Below are positions 43,341 to 52,814 of a stretch of 64,000 nt of DNA, piece by piece. Origin of the DNA: Rhynchopus euleeides (taxonomy: Eukaryota > Euglenozoa > Diplonemea > Diplonemida > Diplonemidae); assembly GCA_963210315.1 (NCBI GenBank), contig OY723241.1:806001-870000 (forward strand), given 5' to 3'. The notes below the pieces were generated by a model, which saw nothing but the letters and a program-made list of their open reading frames with translations, ran no database searches and was not told the origin of the DNA. A program made the translations under genes and the position numbers. How positions within the stretch are numbered: the first letter of the stretch is position 1; every line of letters starts with the position of its first letter.

Positions 43341-44335
43341 CGTGGCCCGGCACGGAGAAGAAGGGTGTGTGGGAGGAGGGGGCCTTGGTTGATGTCTGTT
43401 CTTTTTGATTTGCCGGTTTTTGCGTTACCCCCTGCGGTGGCCTGGGGTGCGCATTGTGTCTGGAGGGGAGGGGAGGGGGCACTCCTGTGTGTAGGCTGGC
43501 TGAGTGTGGGGGAGGTGGGGTGGGGGGGTGAATGATTCGACGCGCTGCTATCCAGGCTGGGGGGTAAAAGCGGTAGTCCTGCCGGCGGTGGGAGAGGCGT
43601 TGCGGGTGTCCGTTTCGGTCAACAGCACCCCCCATCCCCTTCAGCCAATAGGGCTTCCCGATGGGGTGGGGGCTAGAACTAGGCGCCACTCAGATAGATA
43701 GACTGAGAAAACGCAGTGGTCGGTCAGGTGCTGGGCAGACAGCAGAATGCAAGAAGAGAACGGGAAAGGGCGAAATAAATGGTGCGGTGCCCTGGCTGGC
43801 TGTCCTTTGTGTGGGTCACACACAAATCACTGGCCTGCCAGCATGCAGCAGAGTCATCAAGGGAAGCAGAAGAGACTGCAAGCAAAGCACAAACTGTGTG
43901 TCGTGCGAATCTGAAGGGAGGCGAAGGGGAAGAGTTGTTGTCGATTGCGAGAGAACACCCACGCCTTGCAGCGTGGTGATGCTCTGAAAGGATTTTCACT
44001 GGCACAGTTTCCTGCGTTGTGAGCAACAAACAAAACAGAAGCGAAGGAAATCAAATCAAGGTAAAGTGAATGGGGCTCGAAGGAGAGTCGCATACACGAT
44101 GGCACCTGTTTGTGAAGTGCATCGCGGCGTCACCTGCCCTGCCTGCCCCAGACACACACACACGCATTGCAGGTGGCTGCGCACTGTGGCTCTATTCCGC
44201 CCGTCACGGGAGAATGGAGCACCTGAGCCGCATGCACACCTCTGCCTGCACACAGACAAACACGAGACGGTGTCGAGCAACGCCACCTGCAGAAGGTGCG
44301 CGGTGGCACCCTGCAGCAGGAAACACGCAGCCCCG
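43341..44335. other. Intergenic, no gene recognised
   Basis: Between the FG-GAP start and the BiP stop. Purine- and pyrimidine-rich tracts near 43460-43540 may serve splicing or polyadenylation. No ORF with recognisable content. Confidence 0.5.
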
Positions 44336-46375
44336 TCACAGATCCTGCTCCTCCTCCTCCTCCGCACCTCCACCACCACCAGTGTGGCCCTGCTGCTGGT
44401 ACACACTGGAGACAATCGGGTTCGTCACCTGCTGCAGCTTCACCAGCTGCTCGGCGTACGCCTCCTTCTCTGCAGACGGGTTCTCGTCCAGCCAGTCCAG
44501 CGCCTCCTTCACGGCGTCGTGGACGGCCTGCTTGTCGTCGTCCCCCAGCTTCCCCCCAAGCCTGTCGTCGTCGTCCACCTGGTTCTTCAGGCTGTACGCC
44601 GTGCTCTCCAGCTGGTTCTTCGCATCCACCCGCCCGCGCACGGCCCGGTCCTCGTCCGCAAACCCGGCCGCCTCCTCCACCATGCGGTCGATCTCCTCCT
44701 GCGTCAGGCGCCCCTTGTCGTTCGTGATGGCCAGCTCCTCCGCCGCCCCCGACGCCTCGTCCTTCGCCCCGACCAGCAGGATCCCGTCCGCGTCGACGTT
44801 GAAGGAGACCGCAATCTGCGGGACGCCGCGCGGCGCCGGCGGGATCCCCGACAGCTCGAACCTCCCGAGGAGGCGGCAGTCCTTCGTCATCGCCCGCTCC
44901 CCCTCGAACACCTGGATCCCCACCCGCTCCTGGTTGTCCTGGTGGGTCGAGAAGACCTGTGTCTTGTCCGCTGGGGTGGCCGTGTTCCGCCCGATCAGCT
45001 TCGTCATCACCCCGCCCACCGTCTCGATCCCCAGCGACAGCGGCACCACGTCCACCAGCAGGATCCCGTCCAGCGCCTCGTTGTCTGCCGCAGCCCCGGA
45101 CAGCACAGCCCCGTGCACCGCAGCCCCGTACGCCACCGCCTCGTCGGGGTTGATCCCGCGGTGCACCTCCTTCCCGTTGAAGAAGCCCTTCACCAGGGCC
45201 TGCACCTTGGGGATGCGCGTCGACCCCCCGACCAGCACAATCTCGTCGATGTCCCCCTTCTGCAGCTTCGCGTCCGCCAGCACCGCCTTCACCGGCTTCA
45301 GCGTCCCGCGGAACAGGTCCCCCGCCAGCTCCTCGAACTTCGCACGTGTCAGCGTGTCGGAGAAGTCGACCCCGTCGCCCAGCCCCTCCACCTCCACACG
45401 CGCCGTCGGCTTCGCAGACAGCTGCCGCTTCGCCGCCTCGCACGCCGCACGCAGCCGCACCAGCACCTGCGCGTTCTTCGACACGTCCCGCCCGTGGCGT
45501 GCCTGGATCTCGTTCACGTAGTGCTGCACCAGCCGGTTGTCGAAGTCCTCCCCGCCCAGGTGCGTGTCCCCGTTCGTCGCCAGCACCTCGAAGAACCCGT
45601 CCTCGATCTGCAGCACCGACACGTCGAACGTCCCACCCCCGAGGTCGAACACCAGCACGTTCTTCTCCCCATCTTCACCGCGCCCCCGGGCGTCCAGCCC
45701 GTACGCGATGGCGGCCGCCGTCGGCTCGTTGATCACACGCACCACGTTCAGCCCCGCAATCGTCCCCGCATCCTTTGTCGACTGCCGCTGGGCGTCTGTG
45801 AAGTAGGCCGGGACCGTCACCACGGCGTTCCGCACCTCCTGCCCCAGGTACCCCTCTGCGATCCCCTTCATCTTCCCCAGCACCATCGCAGAGATCTCCT
45901 CCGGCGTGTACCGCCGCTGCTCCCCTCGGTGCTGCAGAGACACCAGCGGCTGCCCGTCCTTCCCCGCCACGATGTCGTACGCCACGTGCTTCCGGTCCTG
46001 CTGCACCGTCGTGTCCGCATACTTCCGCCCGATCAGCCGCTTCACCGCAGCCACCGTGTTCTTCGGGTTCTCCGACATCTGGTTCTTGGCCCCGTCCCCG
46101 ACAAGACGCTCCCCGTCCGTGAAGGCGACGACAGACGGCGTGATCCGGTTCCCCATCTCGTTGGGGATCACCTCCACCTTCCCGTTCTGCCACACACCCA
46201 CCACGGAGTACGTTGTCCCGAGGTCGATCCCCACCACAGGGCCCTCCACGTCCTGCTGCTTCCCTGCCCTGCTGCTGCTGCTGCTGCTGCTGCCATCCGC
46301 CCCCACCACCGACAGCAGGGCAAGCCCCCACACGACCCCCACAGTCGCAGCACGCTGCATCGTCATCAGCCCCAT
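44336..46375 (-). CDS. ER-type HSP70 chaperone, BiP-like (679 aa)
   Basis: The ATG at 46375 begins [20 protein letters not shown], a good signal peptide; the frame is open to 46411 only through a GTG. A short poly-serine run (CTG microsatellite on the plus strand) follows. The ATPase domain has [39 protein letters not shown] and [10 protein letters not shown]. The substrate-binding domain has [38 protein letters not shown] and [12 protein letters not shown]. The acidic tail ends [13 protein letters not shown]70s usually end in KDEL or HDEL, and kinetoplastid BiP in MDDL, so QDL suggests a variant retrieval signal. Function: folding of secretory proteins in the ER lumen. High GC gives a spurious 841-codon antisense ORF. 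Confidence 0.96.
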   Translation of the reverse strand: MGLMTMQRAATVGVVWGLALLSVVGADGSSSSSSSRAGKQQDVEGPVVGIDLGTTYSVVGVWQNGKVEVIPNEMGNRITPSVVAFTDGERLVGDGAKNQMSENPKNTVAAVKRLIGRKYADTTVQQDRKHVAYDIVAGKDGQPLVSLQHRGEQRRYTPEEISAMVLGKMKGIAEGYLGQEVRNAVVTVPAYFTDAQRQSTKDAGTIAGLNVVRVINEPTAAAIAYGLDARGRGEDGEKNVLVFDLGGGTFDVSVLQIEDGFFEVLATNGDTHLGGEDFDNRLVQHYVNEIQARHGRDVSKNAQVLVRLRAACEAAKRQLSAKPTARVEVEGLGDGVDFSDTLTRAKFEELAGDLFRGTLKPVKAVLADAKLQKGDIDEIVLVGGSTRIPKVQALVKGFFNGKEVHRGINPDEAVAYGAAVHGAVLSGAAADNEALDGILLVDVVPLSLGIETVGGVMTKLIGRNTATPADKTQVFSTHQDNQERVGIQVFEGERAMTKDCRLLGRFELSGIPPAPRGVPQIAVSFNVDADGILLVGAKDEASGAAEELAITNDKGRLTQEEIDRMVEEAAGFADEDRAVRGRVDAKNQLESTAYSLKNQVDDDDRLGGKLGDDDKQAVHDAVKEALDWLDENPSAEKEAYAEQLVKLQQVTNPIVSSVYQQQGHTGGGGGAEEEEEQDL
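46263..46294 (+). repeat. CTG trinucleotide microsatellite
   Basis: About eight CTG units, read as AGC serine codons on the minus strand, just after the BiP signal peptide. Confidence 0.85.
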
Positions 46376-46410
46376 CGTCACGCGTCGGTGTCTGCGCTTG
46401 CTTGCCGGCA
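46376..46410 (-). promoter_or_regulatory. Candidate leader splice acceptor of BiP
   Basis: Minus strand GGCAAGCGCAG ends at 46392, 16 nt before the ATG. The upstream tract is only moderately pyrimidine-rich. Confidence 0.3.
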
Positions 46411-46463
46411 CACGGGAGAGCGATGCACAAGGCTATGCACTGCGAATGGATGTACCCTGAGTC

Positions 46464-46568
46464 GAGTTGTGCGTGTGTGTCGTGTAAACCTGCATCTTAG
46501 AGTTGTGCGTGTGTGTCGTGTAAACCTGCATCTTAGAGTTGTGCGTGTGTGTCGTGTAAACCTGCAAC
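46464..46568 (+). repeat. Three tandem 36-bp repeats upstream of BiP
   Basis: Units start at 46464, 46500 and 46536 (GAGTTGTGCGTGTGTGTCGT...). On the transcribed minus strand each unit carries TGCAGGTTTACACGACACAC, so the array offers three identical AG sites upstream of the gene. Confidence 0.88.
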
Positions 46569-46904
46569 CAGCAAGCCGTGAAAGCAAATGATATCACAAA
46601 GGGGCCGGGCTTCAGCCAGTTCTCCTCCTCCTGGCCCTCCAGGACGGAACATGTTATCATCATTCTTGTTTTGCGATCCCATTGCGAACGATCAGGGAAC
46701 TGCCTTCCTGTGGCGACATGACACACCCCCTGTTTAGCGTTCAGCCAAAGCCACCACGTGAATGTCATGCGGAAGGTGTCGCTCGTCACCAAGGCGTGCA
46801 AAGGATGGGGGCTGTGAAGAGGGGGCATTAGTGTTCATTCTGCAGACAATCTAGGAAACCACCCTCCATCCGCCACAAGAAGCACCACTTGGTGGCAACC
46901 CGCT

Positions 46905-47070
46905 ACCCAGGAGCTGGAATAAAACAGCTCTGGGATACTTTTCGTTGAACACACGCTTGTGTCTCAAGGCTGGATGCGGTGATGTATGCCTGTGAAGTGG
47001 CATCTAGATGGCCCATCAGTCGTACGTTTCCATTTCGTTGCTTCGTGACTTCACTCCACTTCATCCCTTT
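46905..47070 (+). repeat. Dispersed repeat family A, copy 4
   Basis: Matches the family core: GGATACTTTTCGTTGAACAC, CTTGTGTCTCAAGGCTG, CCTGTGAAGTGGCAT, CAGTCGTACGTTTC, then GCTTCGTGACTTC. The terminal hairpin region is more decayed than in other copies. Confidence 0.7.
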
Positions 47071-47514
47071 GGAACTCGCAAATCTGTGAAATCGACGAAC
47101 AGGCTCCACACAGGAACACATGGAGGGCAGGAAGGTAGCACCTGCACGGCGACATCATCATCAGGCCGCATGGAGGGGCTAGATCCTGTTGCTGCCGGCC
47201 CCCGAGTCGCTCGCGTGCAAGCACGAGTGGGAGTGGGATGGGTGAAAGGGAGAGGGGGGGAGGGCGGATGCAGCTGGAGCTGAGGGGTGGGATGGGGAGG
47301 GTGCACCTTAGGTTCGGATTCGTGCAAATTCACGCGATTGAAAATAAGAGGGAATGGTGGTGGGCACCCTCTCGTGCCGTTGTTTGTAATTGATTCTGTG
47401 CCACCAGCACGGATGGCAGCAGGATCTCGCGCTCCCTCCTACGGCACACCCCGCCACCTGGCGCCGTCTCAACGCAAACAGCACTACGTTTTATTATGGT
47501 GCATCGCTTTCAAC

Positions 47515-47755
47515 GCGGGATGCGGAAATCGTGCTCCTTCCGCTGTCATAAGAGAAACACCCTGCCCAGCAACTGCAAACAAAGCAGATCCGGGCTATTT
47601 TTCGTTGAACACACTCCTGTGTCAAAGGCTGTGGAAGCCCCTGTGAAGTGGCATGAAGGTGCAATCCTTATAAAGCTTCAGTCGTACAATTTTCTTCGTG
47701 ACTTCGCGACTTCGCTACGCTTCGTCGCTCGTAACTGGTGAAAAACAAAACATGA
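47515..47755 (+). repeat. Dispersed repeat family A, copy 5
   Basis: Closest to copy 2: CGTGCTCCTTCCGCT, AGAAACACCCTGCCCAGCAA, CAGATCCGGGCTATTTTTCG, TTGAACACACTCCTGTGTCA, AAGCTTCAGTCGTACAATTT, and the hairpin-forming CGACTTCGCTACGCTTCGTC. Confidence 0.78.
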
Positions 47756-48547
47756 AACACCCCTTGATACCCCGCAAATCGCACAGGAGTTCGTTCGGAC
47801 GGCACCGCTTGCTGGCCTAATCGTCCTGGTTCCGCGGCCTCCAGTTCGAACACCCCAGGCAGACTGGCCAGCCCCCCTGGGACACCCGTCAGATAGAACC
47901 AACGCCACCGCTCCACCCATCTAGGGGTGAAGCATGCAGGACTCAGGCCGGGGCGGATACTGTCTACTTTACTATTCACTGCATTGATGTGGTAGGGCAC
48001 GGCAGCCGTGTCGCTTTTGAAAACGAATTGAAACGGTTTTGAGACGAATTTTTCGAACGCCAAACTTCGATGCACCGAAGAACACACGGGCGCCAGAAGC
48101 CGGCACTCACAACCTGGTGGACACTGGCTGTCCCACACCTGCTGTGTACACGCGGTGTTGGACAAGCATGGCCCACCAGGCGTGGCCGCTCCTGAGCGCA
48201 CCGCCCAGCCCTTGTGAGCGTGGGGCACGCACACCTCAAACATCTGCCCGCCATGTGCCACCACATCCTCACCCTACGCAGCGAGGCACAGCAGCACGGC
48301 AGGCTGGGGCACGCATGGATGCACTCGCGCCCTGCCAGCCTGCTGCCGCACCCTGCACAGGGTGGAGGAGGGCACCAACACATGGCCAGCCGTGGCAAGA
48401 CGCACGGCGGTGCTCAGGGCATCCGCATCGCGTGCAGAGGGTGGGTCATTGGGGTGGGGTGGGTGGGGGTGGGGGTGGGGGTGGGTCAAGGATAAGAAGT
48501 AGACAAGGCGTGGAGAGTGGAGCGGGGGTGGAGGGGGTGGGGTCAGG

Positions 48548-49492
48548 TCAGCAGGCAACACAGCGCACGGCGGGGCGGGTGTGCCACCATGAGAGGTGTC
48601 TGCCGATGCCCAGCAGGGCGGTGGCAAAGCCGCACGGAGCGTCTTCCGTCGCTGAGGGCTGCTGTGCAACGGGTTTCACACCCTCAGTGCGAGGCTCGCT
48701 GGGGGCGCAGCTCGCCCTGTGTGCCAGAAGGTTCGTGCACATTGCAAACCCAGCAGACGACGCAGCATCACGAGGCGTCAGGCCATCAGCATCTGCTGCC
48801 GCGGGGTCGGCACCACCGGCGTAAAGCGCTGCAATGCAAGCGGCGTGACCACGCCGCCCTGCCACGTGGAGTGGCGACTCGCTGTTGGCATCGCGGCTGT
48901 TGGGGTCGGCACCCACTGCGAGCAGCAGCTCCACACACTCCGGCTGGCCGCTGCGTGAGGCCAGGTGCAGGGGTGTGGTGCCCAGAAGCGTCTGGGCGCC
49001 CTCTGCTGCCCCGCCACCAACCAGGATGCTGATGCAGTCAGCGTGGCCCGACTCGGCAGCAAGGTGGAGCGCTGTGGTGTGCCTGTCATCGCGTGCGTCG
49101 GCAGCAGCTCCGTTGCGGATCAGCAGATCTGAGACTGCAGCGTGGCCGTGGCAGGCTGCGAAGTGGAGCGCTGTCCACTGTGCGCTGTCCTGCACGTCTA
49201 GCTCGGCACCGCTGCGCAGCAACGCCTCTGCGCAGGCAGTGTGTCCGTGGCGTGCGGCGGCGTGGATGGGCGCCATGCCCGTGTGGTCACGTGTGTTGGG
49301 GTCTGCACCTGCAGCCAGCAGGAGGGCGGCACATGCCGTGCGCCCGTGGCAGGCAGTGTGGTGCAGGGGTGTCCACCCGTCGCCGTCACGTGTTTCGATG
49401 CAGGCGCCCTGCAATATCAGGGATTCGAGAAGTGTTGCATCCCCGGTGCGTGCGGCATTGTGTACCTCGCCGGTCACAGCAGTTGCAGGCAT
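48548..49492 (-). CDS. Ankyrin-repeat protein (314 aa)
   Basis: The ATG at 49492 (MPATAVTGEVHNAARTGD) is used; the frame is open to 49555 only through a TTG. About eight consecutive ankyrin repeats (DGWTPLHHTACHGRTACAAL, LLLAAGADPNTRDHTGMAP, TALHLAAESGHADC and so on) cover residues 8-260, with the usual TPLHxAAxxGHxxxxxxLLxxGADpn pattern. The tail of about 55 residues (CGFATALLGIGRHLSWWHTR) has no known motif and is moderately hydrophobic. No signal peptide or catalytic domain. The expected role is protein binding, partner unknown. An acceptor-like CTATCAAG lies about 22 nt upstream. Confidence 0.92.
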   Translation of the reverse strand: MPATAVTGEVHNAARTGDATLLESLILQGACIETRDGDGWTPLHHTACHGRTACAALLLAAGADPNTRDHTGMAPIHAAARHGHTACAEALLRSGAELDVQDSAQWTALHFAACHGHAAVSDLLIRNGAAADARDDRHTTALHLAAESGHADCISILVGGGAAEGAQTLLGTTPLHLASRSGQPECVELLLAVGADPNSRDANSESPLHVAGRRGHAACIAALYAGGADPAAADADGLTPRDAASSAGFAMCTNLLAHRASCAPSEPRTEGVKPVAQQPSATEDAPCGFATALLGIGRHLSWWHTRPAVRCVAC

Positions 49493-50628
49493 TGTGTGTC
49501 GGCCAAGGAGAAACCTTGATAGGTGTGGTGGGGCGGTGTGGATCAAAGCCAACAAAAGGGTAATCCTGAATCAGCCAGAGGGGGAGGAGCGGGTCTGAGG
49601 CGCACTGGCATGCTGAAGAGGCACTCTGGGTGGCCAGCATTCCCCAGCGGGACTGAAGCTCGGCAAGGAAGCCTGACATGCAAACGTCTGGCAAGGCGTG
49701 CAGTGAGGCAGCTGGGTGACAAGGTCGGATCGGGAAGCCATTTTCCGGAAAAACAGCACCGAAATAATTCTCGTTGAGCGCACGCTTGGGCCTCAAGGCC
49801 GTGTTGAGGCCCTGTGCGGGGCAGGAAGAGGTGCGAATTCGAAAAACCCAGGGCACAACTTGTTATTACAGAATGTACCGGATCGATAACACTATTCGTA
49901 TCTTTGCGAGCCGTGCGGGTCGCATTTCAACGAGACGACAAAGATCGGTATCCTTCCTGCCTGGAGGGCCCGATGTGCCCGCGTTGCATTCGGCGAGGCA
50001 CCGTGGCCACAATGGCAAACAGTTGCTTTCCGAACGATACACCGGACTGCGCCTAACAAACGTCAACTACACGGAACTCGGAGATCACCACATGGTAACG
50101 TGGCGTCAAAATTCATGGGAATAAAATGATCTGAAAAAGAGGGCCTGAGGCACCTGCGGGCCAGACGGCAATGCCCTGAGGGATACCAGCGGCACCTCAG
50201 GCATCCGGTGGGACAACATGCAGCACATCCAACCCGACAAATACACACGCGAAGCACTTTTTGTAATAGTCGAACACCGAGCACCCGCCGCTGTTCAATC
50301 GCTTTTGAAAGTGTCAGTCTCGCTTGGTAGGACACGATGGTAAACCCACCTTACCACGCTCTGATTGTGGATCCTTGTGAATCATTGTCCAGCTACACTG
50401 CGCCACTGTCGTGCTCCGAACACCCCCCTCCTGGAAGCCAGGGAACCCTTCCTGCATCCCTCCCCCCCCTCCCCCCGACAGACGTGTCGACACGCACGCA
50501 ACAGGTGGGTGCCCACCCCAACTGTGCATATTGGAACATTCATGAACAAGCCAAGGTGGCTATGCCTGTCTCCTTGAGGGCACCTTGAGGTGCTCCGCAG
50601 ACAGACACCCCCCCTGCACCCTACACCC
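49493..50628. other. Intergenic, no gene recognised
   Basis: Contains a family A copy at 49740-49860. The remainder shows only short domain-free ORFs. Confidence 0.5.
49740..49860 (+). repeat. Dispersed repeat family A, copy 6 (short)
   Basis: Core only: TTCTCGTTGAGCGCACGCTT, CCTCAAGGCCGTGTTGAGGC, CCTGTG, then GGTGCGAATTCGAAAA. The 3' hairpin part is missing. Confidence 0.6.
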
Positions 50629-52392
50629 CTACACGTGAACAACCAGCGGTGATTTCCTTCCGATGAGTGAGATGGTCAGCCGGACCCTCTCAGAATGTTC
50701 TTCAGCGATGGACACAGCATCCTCCACACCTGACCCCTGCAGGAATGCTGACATGGCCTTATTGTACGGCTCCCACAGCCGTGTCCTGCGGCTGAGGTCG
50801 TAGAGCCACTCCATCCCAGTGTCCTCCATGCTCTGGGTGGTTGTGTCCATCTCGTAGACATACTGCTCGTTGATGTTGTCCAGGGCAGGGTGCAGCGTTG
50901 ACATGCCCTTTGTCGAAACCTTCACCAGCTGCACGAGGCACGGCAGCAGCAGCAGCACATGCTCATGCTCTGCGTCGAGGGCGTTCGCCTTGTTGCACAC
51001 AACGTAGATGCCGAAGGCACGAGAGGCCCGCTCCATCCCGCAGCCCAGCAAGGGGAGCTCCCCCAGAAGGGTGAAGCGCCGCATGTCTGCACAGCCCATG
51101 TCCCCGCAGAGCACGTTGCCTGTCGCAACGCCGATGCTGAGTTGCACCTGGGTGTGTGTTTCCTTGGTGCCCATTGCCTTCAGCACCGACTTCACCGCGT
51201 GGAGCGCAGCGGTTGCATGAGTGAAGCAGGTGCGTGAGGTGTTGAAGGATGCGGTAATGCGGCCCCCGATGAATGTGTCGACGATGCCCCGCTTCGCCTC
51301 CACAGCAGCGATGGTGTGCGCCAGCAGCTCCTGAAAGACCACTGCAAACGCATGCGCGTCTCCCGCAAGCCGCTGCAGCGTGCCGCATGTGTTGAGAACC
51401 ACCACTGTCCCTTTATGCGGCTTCAAAACACCGAGACAGCGATTCCCCCCCGCCGAATCCCCCACGGGGGGCACAATGGATGGGTATGAGGAGCCCTCGC
51501 TCCTGGCAGGCCTGCTGTTGCTTCCGGAATCCGTCGACACCGCGTCATCCCTGGCGTGTGTGTCAGGCAAGCAGGACTTCGGCAGGTAGGGGCGGTACGC
51601 ACGCAGGTTAGCCTCCAGCAGGCACAGCGCTTCATATATCGGCACGGGGAGGCCCTCGGCGTGCTGCAGCATCTGCGCCACGGTGTCCACATCATACCGC
51701 GACAGGAGAGTGGCGATGTCACCCAACGTCTGGATCGTGCGTTCCATGGTGGCCTGCTCGCGGTCCACTTCAGCTGAGAACCAGCGTGTTGCGAAGAAAT
51801 CTGTGATGAGCACGATGAGCGTGAGGCCCGTCTCGTATGTGCTCTTCAGCAGGCTGGCAGGGCAGGGAGGTATCGTGCACGTCACTGTGTCCTGCAGGCG
51901 CTGCCAGCGGTACCACGTTGGGGCGGAACCGGGGGCGTCAAAGAAGCCAAAGCGGAAAACGCTCTCCATGCATGTCAGGACAATCCAACCAGATGTGAGG
52001 GTGATGAGGCCCGCGGTGAACTGCCTGCCGAGTCGCATCAGCAGTGCCATGTCGGCCAGCAGGACGATGAGAGGCCACGCAGGCTGGCTGCCGATGGTTC
52101 TCATGTTGTAGTCCACCATGAGCGACGTCACGCCCCACAAGCAGATTGCCACCTTCGCAAACATCTTCGAGATGTATATATTGCAGAGGCAGCACAGCAA
52201 AACCGACATGTTCATCGCAAGCGCCGTCCAGATGCACACCCTCAGCAGAGGCCACTGTGGCTCGGCAGCCAACCCAAACACGCATGAATTGACGGTGTGC
52301 ACCAACGACACGGTGAAGATGAGACGACGGTTTGACCTCTCGGCCCCTGTAAGCCTCCCATTCAGGCTGATGATCCTCTCGAACCACCCCAT
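50629..52392 (-). CDS. Multi-pass membrane protein with degenerate cyclase domain (587 aa)
   Basis: The ATG at 52392 gives MGWFERIISLNGRLTGAERS. The N-terminal about 215 residues hold about six hydrophobic helices (for example LIFTVSLVHTVNSCVFGLAA, LITLTSGWIVLTCMESVF, GLTLIVLITDFFATRWF). A linker with YRPYLPKSCLPD resembles the YRAFMPQSL of the receptor gene at 19211-21670. The C-terminal half has the class III cyclase fold (VQLSIGVATGNVLCGDMGC; LGCGMERASRAFGIYVVCNK). Both metal sites are lost: VVVLNTCGTLQ in place of FADIxGFT, and FIGGRITASF with GG for GD. This predicts a pseudo-cyclase acting by dimerisation or ligand binding. A candidate acceptor CACACAGGAG lies about 26 nt upstream. No intron seen. 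Confidence 0.83.
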   Translation of the reverse strand: MGWFERIISLNGRLTGAERSNRRLIFTVSLVHTVNSCVFGLAAEPQWPLLRVCIWTALAMNMSVLLCCLCNIYISKMFAKVAICLWGVTSLMVDYNMRTIGSQPAWPLIVLLADMALLMRLGRQFTAGLITLTSGWIVLTCMESVFRFGFFDAPGSAPTWYRWQRLQDTVTCTIPPCPASLLKSTYETGLTLIVLITDFFATRWFSAEVDREQATMERTIQTLGDIATLLSRYDVDTVAQMLQHAEGLPVPIYEALCLLEANLRAYRPYLPKSCLPDTHARDDAVSTDSGSNSRPARSEGSSYPSIVPPVGDSAGGNRCLGVLKPHKGTVVVLNTCGTLQRLAGDAHAFAVVFQELLAHTIAAVEAKRGIVDTFIGGRITASFNTSRTCFTHATAALHAVKSVLKAMGTKETHTQVQLSIGVATGNVLCGDMGCADMRRFTLLGELPLLGCGMERASRAFGIYVVCNKANALDAEHEHVLLLLPCLVQLVKVSTKGMSTLHPALDNINEQYVYEMDTTTQSMEDTGMEWLYDLSRRTRLWEPYNKAMSAFLQGSGVEDAVSIAEEHSERVRLTISLIGRKSPLVVHV

Positions 52393-52814
52393 TGTTGGAC
52401 CCGGCGGTATCGGAGGATCTCCTGTGTGCTTTGGGTGACTTTCGCATCGCCTTCCTTGACACCTTCATGCGAACTCAATGCCCACCCACACCCACACCCT
52501 CTGCCTTTACAGATTCACTCCCATTTGCGGGGTTAGGGGGCAGACGGGAGGGAGCCCCACTGCCTGGCAAACGCGCACAGCAACAGCGAGGGTGTGGCAG
52601 GGGGTGGAACAGCTGATTCGCATGATTGAGGAGAGGGGTGGGGGGGGATATGGGGCAGCCAACGTCTTCACGAAAACCCCCACAGCACCGCTCGCGGAGG
52701 ATAGATCGCCGAACGGGATACCTGACGAACGCCGTCTGACCTGCTGACCAGGGGTATAAGTTACCTCCCCCTTGTGTGCAAAACCGGTGCACACTGGCCA
52801 CACGCCAAACTGTA
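52393..52814. other. Short intergenic spacer
   Basis: Leader of the membrane pseudo-cyclase gene and a G-rich tract near 52636-52652. No ORF supported. Confidence 0.5.

Larger units (their letters stand above)
46569..48547. other. Intergenic, two repeat copies, no gene recognised
   Basis: Contains family A copies at 46905-47070 and 47515-47745, and a GGGGTGGGGTGGGTGGGGGTG tract near 48448-48487. No coding sequence recognised. Confidence 0.5.

Noticed and set aside
44066-46591. 841-codon open frame on the plus strand opposite BiP
   Set aside because: Arginine/proline/histidine-rich translation caused by high-GC third positions of the HSP70 gene. No domain, and the antisense gene is certain.
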